Below, piece by piece: positions 1 through 5,529 of a DNA stretch of 11,191 nt. The stretch is from Chloroflexota bacterium (GTDB lineage: Bacteria; Chloroflexota; Anaerolineae; Anaerolineales; Villigracilaceae), in the NCBI GenBank assembly GCA_021823555.1, contig JAKANW010000047.1, positions 1 to 11,191 of the forward strand, given 5' to 3'. Position 1 is the first letter of the stretch. Each line of letters opens with the position of its first letter. The translations under genes and the position numbers were made by a program. Under the pieces are notes generated by a model. That model was not told where the DNA came from. It was given only the letters and a program-made list of their open reading frames with translations, and made no database searches.

Positions 1-2
1 AA

Positions 3-812
3 ACCACCGATGAAAAGAAAGGCACCGTATGCCCCTCGGGCATTGATTACCGCATCTATGATATGTCAAGAAATGCCGGTACTTCAGCTCTTTACAACAT
101 GATGCACGATACTCGGTTTGGGCAATGGACGGCATCAAACCCTGGATGGACAGCGATGGCGTTCAAGCATGATATCAAGGGTATAAACTATTATTTCACC
201 GATGTGCCCAAAATGCACCCATTCTCCGGGGAAGCAGATCCTTGGTATTTGCAGGCTACCAATACCCTTTATGGAAGAGGGTATATAGGAGGTTGTACGC
301 GCAGTGACATAAGGAATGATCTACCATTCTATTGTCCTGATAATAATGTCTCGCGAGCTGAAATAGCCATTTATCTACTTAGAGGAATACATGGCCCGAG
401 TTATGCCCCGCCGCCTGTTGGATCGAGTACGGGATTCTACGATGTTCCAACCACTTATTGGGCGGCAGCGTGGATTAAGCAACTGGTAGCGGAAGGAATC
501 ACCAGTGGGTGTGGAGGTGGTTATTATTGTCCCGATGCAGCTGTTACGCGAGCTCAAATAGCCATATTCCTTCTAAAGGCGAAACATGGCGCAAGCTACT
601 CGCCGCCGGGTGTAGGTAGCAGCACCGGTTTTTATGATGTTCCAACCACTTATTGGGCGGCAGCGTGGATTAAACAACTAGTAGCGGAAGGAATCACCAG
701 TGGGTGTGGTGGAGGGTACTACTGTCCTGAAGCAACAGTTACCCGCGCTCAGATGGCACCCTTTGAGGTCAATACCTTCGGTATACCCCCACTGTGGCTT
801 CCGTTGCCATAA
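3..812 (+). CDS. SLH-repeat surface protein, 3' part (5' end outside window)
   Basis: The reading frame is open to the left edge, so the first internal ATG (63) is not the start and the N-terminus is missing. The C-terminus carries three S-layer homology repeats, beginning near nt 195, 435 and 630. Each has the F-x-D-V opening, a W/Y-containing helix, the G-I-x-(G/S)-G turn and a closing (S/T)-R-A-(E/Q). SLH domains usually hold exported proteins on cell-wall polymers, so this is probably a surface-anchored protein. The stretch before the repeats (T-R-F-G-x-W, H-P-F-x-G-E) aligns by eye with the protein at 1066-2832, so the two are tandem paralogues and the missing part is probably also GH26-like. 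Repeats 2 and 3 are nearly identical in DNA. The last repeat ends atypically (A-P-F-E-V-N-T-F, then P-L-W-L-P-L-P) where the paralogue has A-I-F-L-V-K-T-F-S-L-P. Codons are more A/T-rich than in the minus-strand genes. Confidence 0.88.
   Translation, partial: TTDEKKGTVCPSGIDYRIYDMSRNAGTSALYNMMHDTRFGQWTASNPGWTAMAFKHDIKGINYYFTDVPKMHPFSGEADPWYLQATNTLYGRGYIGGCTRSDIRNDLPFYCPDNNVSRAEIAIYLLRGIHGPSYAPPPVGSSTGFYDVPTTYWAAAWIKQLVAEGITSGCGGGYYCPDAAVTRAQIAIFLLKAKHGASYSPPGVGSSTGFYDVPTTYWAAAWIKQLVAEGITSGCGGGYYCPEATVTRAQMAPFEVNTFGIPPLWLPLP
424..750 (+). repeat. 195-bp tandem repeat encoding two SLH units
   Basis: SLH units 2 and 3 of the truncated gene repeat with a 195-bp (65-codon) period. Positions 441-514 and 636-709 differ at 2 of 74 bases by direct comparison, and identity falls off outside that core. 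The two units keep the same codons, which suggests recent duplication or gene conversion. The complete paralogue downstream also has a 65-residue period between its second and third units, but its codons are quite different. Confidence 0.85.
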
Positions 813-819
813 AGATATG

Positions 820-856
820 AAAAAGAATTCCCAGCATCACGCTGGGAATTCTTTTT
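820..856 (+). terminator. Rho-independent terminator of the first SLH gene
   Basis: A perfect 16-bp inverted repeat (820-835 with 841-856) encloses the 5-base loop ATCAC and ends in five T. It starts 8 bases after the stop codon. The 5' arm begins with five A, so it could also work on the opposite strand, but no minus-strand gene ends nearby. Confidence 0.93.
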
Positions 857-990
857 GCTCTCACATCAACCATTGATGCCTACTTGTGCGAAAAAAGGTT
901 AGAGTTTATTAATGAATTTCTGTTTTCTGCGTTTTTTGCTTGATGATGCCATCTTTTACAACTGACTAATAAAATTGTAAACCATTCCTT

Positions 991-1019
991 AAGTTTAGTT
1001 TATTAATAGCGGGTACAAT
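991..1019 (+). promoter_or_regulatory. Possible promoter of the second SLH gene
   Basis: TACAAT at 1014-1019 is a fair -10 box and would place the transcript start near 1026, giving about 40 bases of leader before the ATG at 1066. No good -35 box lies at the usual spacing; only AAGTTT/TTTAGT-like sequence is seen near 991-999. The surrounding spacer is A/T-rich and the 11-mer AGTTTATTAAT occurs twice, at 903-913 and 997-1007. The call rests on one hexamer and its position. Confidence 0.3.
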
Positions 1020-1065
1020 GAATTTTGCCACATTTGTGGCGCAATTCACCAAAAGGATTGTGAAA

Positions 1066-2832
1066 ATGAAAAAACTAGCTTCTGCCATCAATATTTTCTT
1101 TGTTCTATTGTTCGCAATAGTGACCAGTGTCCCTCAGAAAGCGGTATATGCTACCGGTACCACATCCCTGCCTCTTCTGTTTGGAGCATACCCAGATGGT
1201 ATCCTGCAGGATGCCACCTCGGGAGCAGTTCAGTTGACAAGCCTGAATAACTGGTTGACCAGCCAAAACGCGGCAGGCGTTACTTTTGCTGGAGATTTTC
1301 TGAGTATTACTCTGAATCCGAATTGGAATGTTCCAGCGGAATTGGAGTCCGCTTGGTATGGGAGGAGAGTGGTGCCAATGGATCCTCCACCTACTGACAC
1401 CCCTGCTGGTTTTGTCCCTTTTATCAATCTTATGCCAAGCGATGTTAGCGAAGGTATTTACTATGATCCACATTGTGTCACTGCAAGTGATATCGCCAAT
1501 GGAAATTGTGATGCAAAAATCAAAGCCTTCGCCGATGCATTTAAAGCCTGGGCAAATAAAGGCGGTGGTCGGCGCGCATATATTGCGCCCCTGCCAGAGG
1601 CGAATGGTGACTGGATCGGATATTCCACGGACGGCCCCACTTTCGCCCTGGCATTCGACCGCATTCGTTCAGTGTTTGAGGCGGATGGTGTGACGCGTAG
1701 CACAGTTCGTTGGGTCTTCGCTCCTAATGGCTGGAGCGATCCGGCAACCCCCTGGCGAGCTTTTGAGAACTACTATCCTGGCGATACTGAAGCTGATGTG
1801 GTTGCTTTCAGTTCCTACAATGTAGGCGGCTGCACAGTCAACCCAAGTTGGCAAACATGGGGAACATTCGAGGAAATCTATCAACCTTATCTCGACCGCA
1901 TGCGCGTTATGGCACCATCGAAGCCTATTTTCATCTCTCAAATAGGTACTACCGATGTGCCTGACCCTGACGATCCCGACCTAAATCAGAACAAGAGTTA
2001 CTGGATCAATGACACCTTTAGTAAATTAGCTAACTACCCGGCAGTACGCGCGATTATTTACTTTAACAAGGCAGTAAATGCTCCAAATAGCGGCTGCTAT
2101 CCCACAGACTTCAAAATTTATAATTCCAGCACCAATAGTGGTGTGACAGGATTTTTGAGTGTTATGAAGGATGCAACACGTTTTGGAAAATGGTCTATCA
2201 CTAATGGTAACTGGAGCAATGTCGCTTTTACTGATCCGGCCTACACCTTCGCGGACGTGATGCCTACTCATCCCTTTGCAGGCGAGCCGAATGTCTGGTA
2301 TTACACGGACGTGTTGAAATTGTATAACAGCGGCATTACCGGCGGATGTGCTACGTCACCGCTCCTGCTGTATTGTCCAAACGGATCGGTCACTCGTGCG
2401 CAGATGGCTGTCTTCCTGTTGAAGGGCATCCATACCTCGAGCTATTCTCCTCCAGGTGTGGGAGGCAGCACCGGCTTCACTGACGTTTCGATCACCTATT
2501 GGGCCGCCACCTGGATCAAACAACTGGCCGTTGAGGGGATTACCGGTGGTTGCGGCGCCGGCGTTTATTGCCCTGAAAGCCCCGTCACCCGTGCTCAGAT
2601 GGCCGTCTTCCTGCTGAGGTCTAAGCATGGTTCGGGCTTTGCGCCGCCGGCAGTGGGCAGCGACACCGGTTTCACTGATGTCCCGACCTCCTATTGGGCA
2701 GCTGCCTGGATCAAACAATTGGCGGCCGAAGGTATTACCAGCGGCTGCGGCGGCGGAAATTTTTGCCCGAACGATCCCGTCACCCGCGCCCAGATGGCAA
2801 TTTTCCTGGTGAAGACTTTCAGCTTGCCATAG
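1066..2832 (+). CDS. Secreted GH26-like protein with three C-terminal SLH repeats
   Basis: 588 residues from the ATG at 1066. An in-frame ATG at 1018 is rejected because it overlaps the putative -10 box and would add 16 residues before a normal signal peptide. AAGGA at 1053-1057 sits 8 bases before 1066. Residues 1-29 form the signal peptide (Lys-rich start, hydrophobic core, cleavage after A-V-Y-A). Residues about 35-360 resemble glycoside hydrolase family 26: P-E-A-N-G-D-W around E178 fits the acid/base motif, followed by R-W-V-F-A-P-N, Y-Y-P-G-D and a K-P-I-F-I-S-Q-I-G strand. At the position where family 26 enzymes carry the nucleophile Glu there is Q292, so classical hydrolysis is doubtful and glycan binding is an alternative. 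SLH repeats begin near residues 395, 471 and 536, each with a Cys pair. G/C content rises from about nt 2250, at the SLH boundary. It is likely exported and wall-attached. The substrate is unknown. Confidence 0.88.
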   Translation: MKKLASAINIFFVLLFAIVTSVPQKAVYATGTTSLPLLFGAYPDGILQDATSGAVQLTSLNNWLTSQNAAGVTFAGDFLSITLNPNWNVPAELESAWYGRRVVPMDPPPTDTPAGFVPFINLMPSDVSEGIYYDPHCVTASDIANGNCDAKIKAFADAFKAWANKGGGRRAYIAPLPEANGDWIGYSTDGPTFALAFDRIRSVFEADGVTRSTVRWVFAPNGWSDPATPWRAFENYYPGDTEADVVAFSSYNVGGCTVNPSWQTWGTFEEIYQPYLDRMRVMAPSKPIFISQIGTTDVPDPDDPDLNQNKSYWINDTFSKLANYPAVRAIIYFNKAVNAPNSGCYPTDFKIYNSSTNSGVTGFLSVMKDATRFGKWSITNGNWSNVAFTDPAYTFADVMPTHPFAGEPNVWYYTDVLKLYNSGITGGCATSPLLLYCPNGSVTRAQMAVFLLKGIHTSSYSPPGVGGSTGFTDVSITYWAATWIKQLAVEGITGGCGAGVYCPESPVTRAQMAVFLLRSKHGSGFAPPAVGSDTGFTDVPTSYWAAAWIKQLAAEGITSGCGGGNFCPNDPVTRAQMAIFLVKTFSLP

Positions 2833-2856
2833 ATGTGATGTCGGTTGTCAAATAGA

Positions 2857-2890
2857 AAAAGTCGGCTTGTCGTGAGACAGGCCGACTTTT
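2857..2890. terminator. Bidirectional hairpin terminator between convergent genes
   Basis: Arms 2857-2871 and 2876-2890 pair over 15 bp with one G-T wobble and the 4-base loop GTGA. The hairpin ends in four T on the plus strand and five T on the minus strand. It lies 24 bases after the SLH gene stop and 42 bases past the end of bioY, so it can serve both genes. Confidence 0.93.
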
Positions 2891-2932
2891 GCATTCAGAC
2901 ACGGCAGAAGTTTTTGTCGCAATGTTCGTGGA

Positions 2933-3505
2933 TTATCTGACCAACTTCCACGCAGCCGGCAAGACCAGCGCGGCCGCGACCAGTTTGATGGCGTCGCCGA
3001 TCAGAAAGGGCAACAAGCCCGCAACGATGGCTCTGCTGAAATTGCCAAGCACAATGGACAACCATGTGACACCAAAGAGATAGATTACCAGCGTGCCGAT
3101 CACGAACGGCACGAACGAAGTGCGAACGCTTCTTTCCAGACCGCGTTCGGCCAGCAGTCCGATGATGTAAGCCGCGCCGACGAAGCCAACCAGATACCCC
3201 GCCGTCGCGCCGACGAGGACATGCCATCCACTTGCACCGCCCGCGAAGAACGGCAATCCAAGCGTGCCTTCGATAATGTAAAGCATCATGGACGCCGCGC
3301 CACGTTTCGATCCCAGTGCCGCGCCGACCAGTAACACAGCGAAGGTTTGGCCGGTCAGAGGGACAGGCGTAAAGGGCAATGGAATAGTTAGTTGTGCTAA
3401 CGCTGCAACCAGCAGACTGCCCGCAATGATCAAGGAGAGATCACGCAGCCAACTGGCCGCGCGCGGGAAGTAGCGGGTGGAGAGAGTGGGGGCAAGAGTG
3501 GTCAT
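2933..3505 (-). CDS. bioY: BioY-type biotin ECF transporter substrate-binding (S) component
   Basis: 190 residues, typical BioY length, very hydrophobic with about six membrane segments. BioY is the membrane S component that binds biotin. It usually works with the energising EcfT and EcfA ATPase subunits, although some BioY proteins act alone. Family hallmarks are visible: the early loop I-P-L-P-F-T-P-V-P-L-T-G-Q-T-F-A-V at residues 41-57, G-x-P-F-F-A-G-G at 83-90, G-Y-L-V-G-F near 103-108, and a later G-D-x-I-K stretch. The start is supported by AAGGA 8 bases upstream of the ATG. No ecfA, ecfT or biotin synthesis gene lies in the window, so partners would have to be encoded elsewhere. The gene stands alone, with a terminator of the preceding gene upstream and a shared terminator downstream. 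Confidence 0.95.
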   Translation of the reverse strand: MTTLAPTLSTRYFPRAASWLRDLSLIIAGSLLVAALAQLTIPLPFTPVPLTGQTFAVLLVGAALGSKRGAASMMLYIIEGTLGLPFFAGGASGWHVLVGATAGYLVGFVGAAYIIGLLAERGLERSVRTSFVPFVIGTLVIYLFGVTWLSIVLGNFSRAIVAGLLPFLIGDAIKLVAAALVLPAAWKLVR

Positions 3506-3531
3506 GTAAGGTTTCCTTGTAAAGTGGTTTT

Positions 3532-3570
3532 CTTATAGAACACAGAAATTTTGAAATCGTTGTATTTCTG
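3532..3570 (-). promoter_or_regulatory. Possible bioY promoter/operator region
   Basis: Upstream of bioY is a 7-bp inverted repeat, CAGAAAT (3543-3549) and ATTTCTG (3564-3570), spaced by 14 bases. A TATAAG-like -10 (complement of 3532-3537) lies just downstream on the minus strand, so the dyad would overlap the -35/spacer region. BirA-type biotin operators also have widely spaced arms, but their usual arm sequence (TTGTAAAC-like) is not present. No convincing -35 is seen. This is a candidate only. Confidence 0.3.
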
Positions 3571-3588
3571 ATTTTTTAGATCACAAAT

Positions 3589-3622
3589 AAAAAAGAGTCG
3601 GATGAATTCTATCACCCGACTC
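3589..3622 (-). terminator. Rho-independent terminator downstream of the cDPGS-like gene
   Basis: Read on the minus strand, GAGTCGGGTGA (3622-3612) pairs with TCATCCGACTC (3605-3595) with one G-U wobble and a 6-base loop, and is followed by six T. It lies about 120 bases beyond the stop of the cDPGS-like gene and ahead of bioY, so the two genes are probably transcribed separately. Confidence 0.9.
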
Positions 3623-3662
3623 CCAACTACGAAACTACCAAACTATCCAACTACCAAACTAC
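3623..3662. repeat. Five imperfect tandem copies of an 8-bp unit
   Basis: On the plus strand the units are CCAACTAC, GAAACTAC, CAAACTAT, CCAACTAC and CAAACTAC, so five contiguous 8-mers with consensus CMAACTAC. The run sits directly between the terminator hairpin (3589-3622) and the 59-bp palindrome (3690-3748). No coding role is evident. Confidence 0.85.
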
Positions 3663-3689
3663 TTCTTCTTCCCAAATTTCTTCATCAAT

Positions 3690-3748
3690 GTAGGGGCACA
3701 GCGATCCAATTCAAGATAAGGTCATGCGCTGCCACGCTGTGCCCCTAC
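3690..3748. mobile_element. 59-bp palindromic MITE-like element overlapping a stop codon
   Basis: Perfect 14-bp terminal inverted repeats, GTAGGGGCACAGCG (3690-3703) and its complement (3735-3748), enclose 31 bases with no coding capacity. The outer ends can be read as TA-GGGG...CCCC-TA, the arrangement left by IS630/Tc1-type insertion at a TA dinucleotide; that family assignment is inference. The TAG stop codon of the minus-strand cDPGS-like gene (3747-3745) lies in the right arm. As it follows the stop, the hairpin could also affect mRNA stability, but it has no T-tract of its own. Confidence 0.7.
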
Positions 3749-5061
3749 TTTCCAAATTTTGCTTTCAAGAGATCGGCTAATGTTGGTTGGCCGATCTCCT
3801 GCAATTCATATCTCACGCGCTGATACGGCTTCTTCAGCTTGATGACGCGTGTCAAGTCAATCGGTGTGCCGACGATGACCATGTCCACATCGGCTTTATC
3901 AATCGTGGCTTCCAGGTCTTTCATCTGCTCCGCGCCGTAACCCATGGCTGGTAGGATCGGTCCGGTCTTCGGATACTTCTGGTACGTGGCCGCGATGGAC
4001 TTGACCGCGAACGGACGCGGGTCAACGATCTCTTTCGCGCCGAAGCGCCGCGCCGCCACATAACCGGCACCGTAAGCCATCTCGCCATGAGTCAAAGTTG
4101 GGCCATCTTCGATGACCAACACGCGCTTGCCGCGAATCGCTTCGGGGCTATCTACAAACAGCGGAGAGGCGCCCTCGATCACAACTGCGTTCGGGTTGAG
4201 CCGATGCAAATTCTCGCGCACGGCGATCACGTTATCCGGGTCGGCGGTATCCACTTTGTTGATGACGAACACATCCGCCATGCGGACATTGGTCTCGCCG
4301 GGATAATACTTCGACTCGTGTCCGGGACGATGCGGGTCGGCCACGACGATCTGATAGTCCGACACATAAAATGGGAAGTCGTTGTTGCCGCCATCCCACA
4401 AAACGATGTCCACTTCCTTTTCCGCGGCGCGCAAAATCTTTTCGTAATCCACGCCCGCGTAAACGATCACGCCGTTGTCAATGTGCGGCTCGTATTCTTC
4501 GCGCTCTTCGATGGTCGTATCGTATTCATCGAGATCATCATAGTCTGCAAATCGCTGGACTTCCTGGGCGACGAGATTTCCATACGGCATCGGATGACGA
4601 ATGGCCGCGACTTTATATCCCATCTCGCGCAGGATGAGGGACACCCGCCTCGTCGTCTGACTTTTGCCGGATCCCGTCCGAACCGCGCAGACCGACACAA
4701 CCGGCTTGGTGGACTTGACCTGCGTATACTTCGTTCCCATCAAACGAAAGTCCGCGCCCAATGAATTGACCAGCGCGGCTTTGTGCATCACGTATTCGTG
4801 AGGCACATCGGAATAAGCGAAGACAACCTGTTCCACGCCGTGCTTCTTGATTAAATCTACCAGCTCCTCTTCGGCATGGATCGGAATACCCTTCGGGTAC
4901 AGGTCGCCCGCTAATTCCTTCGGGTACTGGCGTCCTTCAATATCCGGGATTTGCGTAGCAGTAAAGGCCACCACTTCGTAATCCTTGTTCCCGCGGAAGA
5001 AGGTGTTGAAGTTGTGGAAGTCGCGCCCGGCGGCGCCCATGATGAGAGTTTTGATAGGCAT
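3745..5061 (-). CDS. Cyclic 2,3-diphosphoglycerate synthetase family P-loop protein
   Basis: 438 residues. The N-terminal part (M-G-A-A-G-R-D-F-H-N-F-N at 8-19, then A-F-T-A-T-Q-I-P at 32-39) is a nucleotide-binding-like fold typical of this family. A P-loop G-S-G-K-S-Q-T follows at 130-136, an acidic strand D-I-V-L-W-D-G-G-N-N-D-F-P at 218-230 and a GTPase-like N-K-V-D at 268-271. In Methanothermus fervidus the related enzyme closes 2,3-bisphosphoglycerate into cyclic 2,3-diphosphoglycerate with ATP. Bacterial relatives are often annotated only as predicted GTPases, so the substrate here is unproven. The ATG has AGGAG 6 bases upstream. The C-terminus (A-K-F-G-K) stops inside a palindromic element, which may have altered the original end. 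No glycolytic gene lies beside it. Family assignment is good; function is uncertain. Confidence 0.85.
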   Translation of the reverse strand: MPIKTLIMGAAGRDFHNFNTFFRGNKDYEVVAFTATQIPDIEGRQYPKELAGDLYPKGIPIHAEEELVDLIKKHGVEQVVFAYSDVPHEYVMHKAALVNSLGADFRLMGTKYTQVKSTKPVVSVCAVRTGSGKSQTTRRVSLILREMGYKVAAIRHPMPYGNLVAQEVQRFADYDDLDEYDTTIEEREEYEPHIDNGVIVYAGVDYEKILRAAEKEVDIVLWDGGNNDFPFYVSDYQIVVADPHRPGHESKYYPGETNVRMADVFVINKVDTADPDNVIAVRENLHRLNPNAVVIEGASPLFVDSPEAIRGKRVLVIEDGPTLTHGEMAYGAGYVAARRFGAKEIVDPRPFAVKSIAATYQKYPKTGPILPAMGYGAEQMKDLEATIDKADVDMVIVGTPIDLTRVIKLKKPYQRVRYELQEIGQPTLADLLKAKFGK

Positions 5062-5168
5062 AGGGTTCTCCTATTTGAAACGTCACTCCGAGGACAGTGT
5101 CCGAAGACGCCCGGCTTGGGATTTTGAGCCTCTTCGTTTTTACCCGGTGCAACGTAATTCACAGATTC

Positions 5169-5189
5169 GTACGGTAGAGAATGTCGCTC
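5169..5189. repeat. 21-bp direct repeat, copy 1
   Basis: Matches 5419-5439 at 19 of 21 bases (shared core GTACG-TAGA-AATGTCGCTC). The two copies lie in the same orientation on either side of the nested palindrome/MITE block. A weaker third match (GAATGTCGCTGTACGG) begins at 5459. Confidence 0.8.
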
Positions 5190-5217
5190 TTCGCTCCTGG
5201 ACAATTGCAAGAATTGA

Positions 5218-5403
5218 ACCGCGAAGCCTGCTAAGGTCGCCAAGAAGAGCTATAAACCTTTGGGGTATGTTTCATCTGGGTTGGAACCGTCCCGAAGGTC
5301 GGTTGGAAAAGGCCAAAATCGGCTCAAGTTCAACCTTCGGGACGTTGCCCTCAACTTGTTTGAAACACACCCAAACCTTTGCGTTCTTCGCGCTCTTTGC
5401 GGT
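5218..5403. repeat. Imperfect palindromic repeat interrupted by the MITE
   Basis: The left arm 5218-5244 (ACCGCGAAG...CGCCAAG) and the complement of the right arm 5377-5403 (ACCGCAAAG...CGCAAAG) agree at 19 of 27 positions and share a CGC-N-AAG rhythm. Removing the 110-bp insert and one copy of its 9-bp duplication restores a compact interrupted palindrome of 67 bases, which argues that this repeat was present first and the MITE landed in its loop. Confidence 0.65.
5254..5381. mobile_element. 110-bp MITE-like element (copy A) with 9-bp target duplication
   Basis: The element runs 5263-5372. Its ends GGGTATGTTTC and GAAACACACCC are 11-bp terminal inverted repeats with one mismatch. It is bracketed by a perfect direct repeat AAACCTTTG (5254-5262 and 5373-5381), a typical target-site duplication. 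Inside is a second inverted pair, GTCCCGAAGGT and ACCTTCGGGAC. There is no transposase, so it would be non-autonomous. A related copy in the opposite orientation is at 8902-9012; the 88 bases from AACCGTCC to the right terminus match at 84 positions. Confidence 0.88.
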
Positions 5404-5418
5404 AAAAATGACTGGATG

Positions 5419-5439
5419 GTACGATAGAAAATGTCGCTC
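5419..5439. repeat. 21-bp direct repeat, copy 2
   Basis: Second copy of the repeat at 5169-5189, with two substitutions. It is followed at 5452-5467 by the dyad GCGACAT-GA-ATGTCGC, which reuses the AATGTCGC core, so this block may be part of a longer dispersed repeat. Confidence 0.8.
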
Positions 5440-5494
5440 GACCGTTCTGGGGCGACATGAATGTCGCTGTACGGTTTCTGGATCGTAAATAAAA

Positions 5495-5525
5495 CAGGCT
5501 AAACGTTCTATGAACGTTCAGCCTG
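5495..5525 (-). terminator. Rho-independent terminator of argS
   Basis: On the minus strand CAGGCTGAACGTTC (5525-5512) pairs with GAACGTTTAGCCTG (5508-5495) through a 3-base loop and one G-U pair, followed by TTTTATTT. It begins 4 bases after the argS stop codon. Confidence 0.92.
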
Positions 5526-5529
5526 AATT

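Larger units (their letters stand above)
5062..5529. other. Repeat-rich intergenic region between argS and the cDPGS-like gene
   Basis: I see no credible gene in this 468-base gap. From left to right it holds the ribosome-binding site of the minus-strand cDPGS-like gene, a short stretch with a small dyad (GGACAGTGTCC near 5093-5103), one copy of a 21-bp repeat (5169), and the left arm of an imperfect palindromic repeat (5218-5244). Then come the 110-bp MITE with its target duplication, the right arm (5377-5403), the second copy of the 21-bp repeat (5419), a GCGACAT dyad (5452-5467) and the argS terminator. A 167-codon plus-strand open frame runs through these repeats and looks accidental. No clear promoter for the cDPGS-like gene was recognised. 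Confidence 0.7.

Noticed and set aside
1018..1065. ATG at 1018 as the start of the second SLH protein
   Set aside because: It has no ribosome-binding site, overlaps a putative -10 box, and would put 16 residues in front of a well-formed signal peptide starting at 1066.
4087..4764. 225-codon plus-strand open frame
   Set aside because: Antisense to the cDPGS-like gene, no ribosome-binding site and no recognisable domain.
5218..5403. CRISPR-like or tRNA-like structure in the intergenic repeats
   Set aside because: There are no regularly spaced repeats with unique spacers and no cloverleaf; transposition hallmarks and palindromes explain the structure.
4985..5488. 167-codon plus-strand open frame across the 5 kb intergenic region
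   Set aside because: It overlaps the start of the cDPGS-like gene and runs through the MITE and palindromic repeats; the translation has no protein-like pattern.
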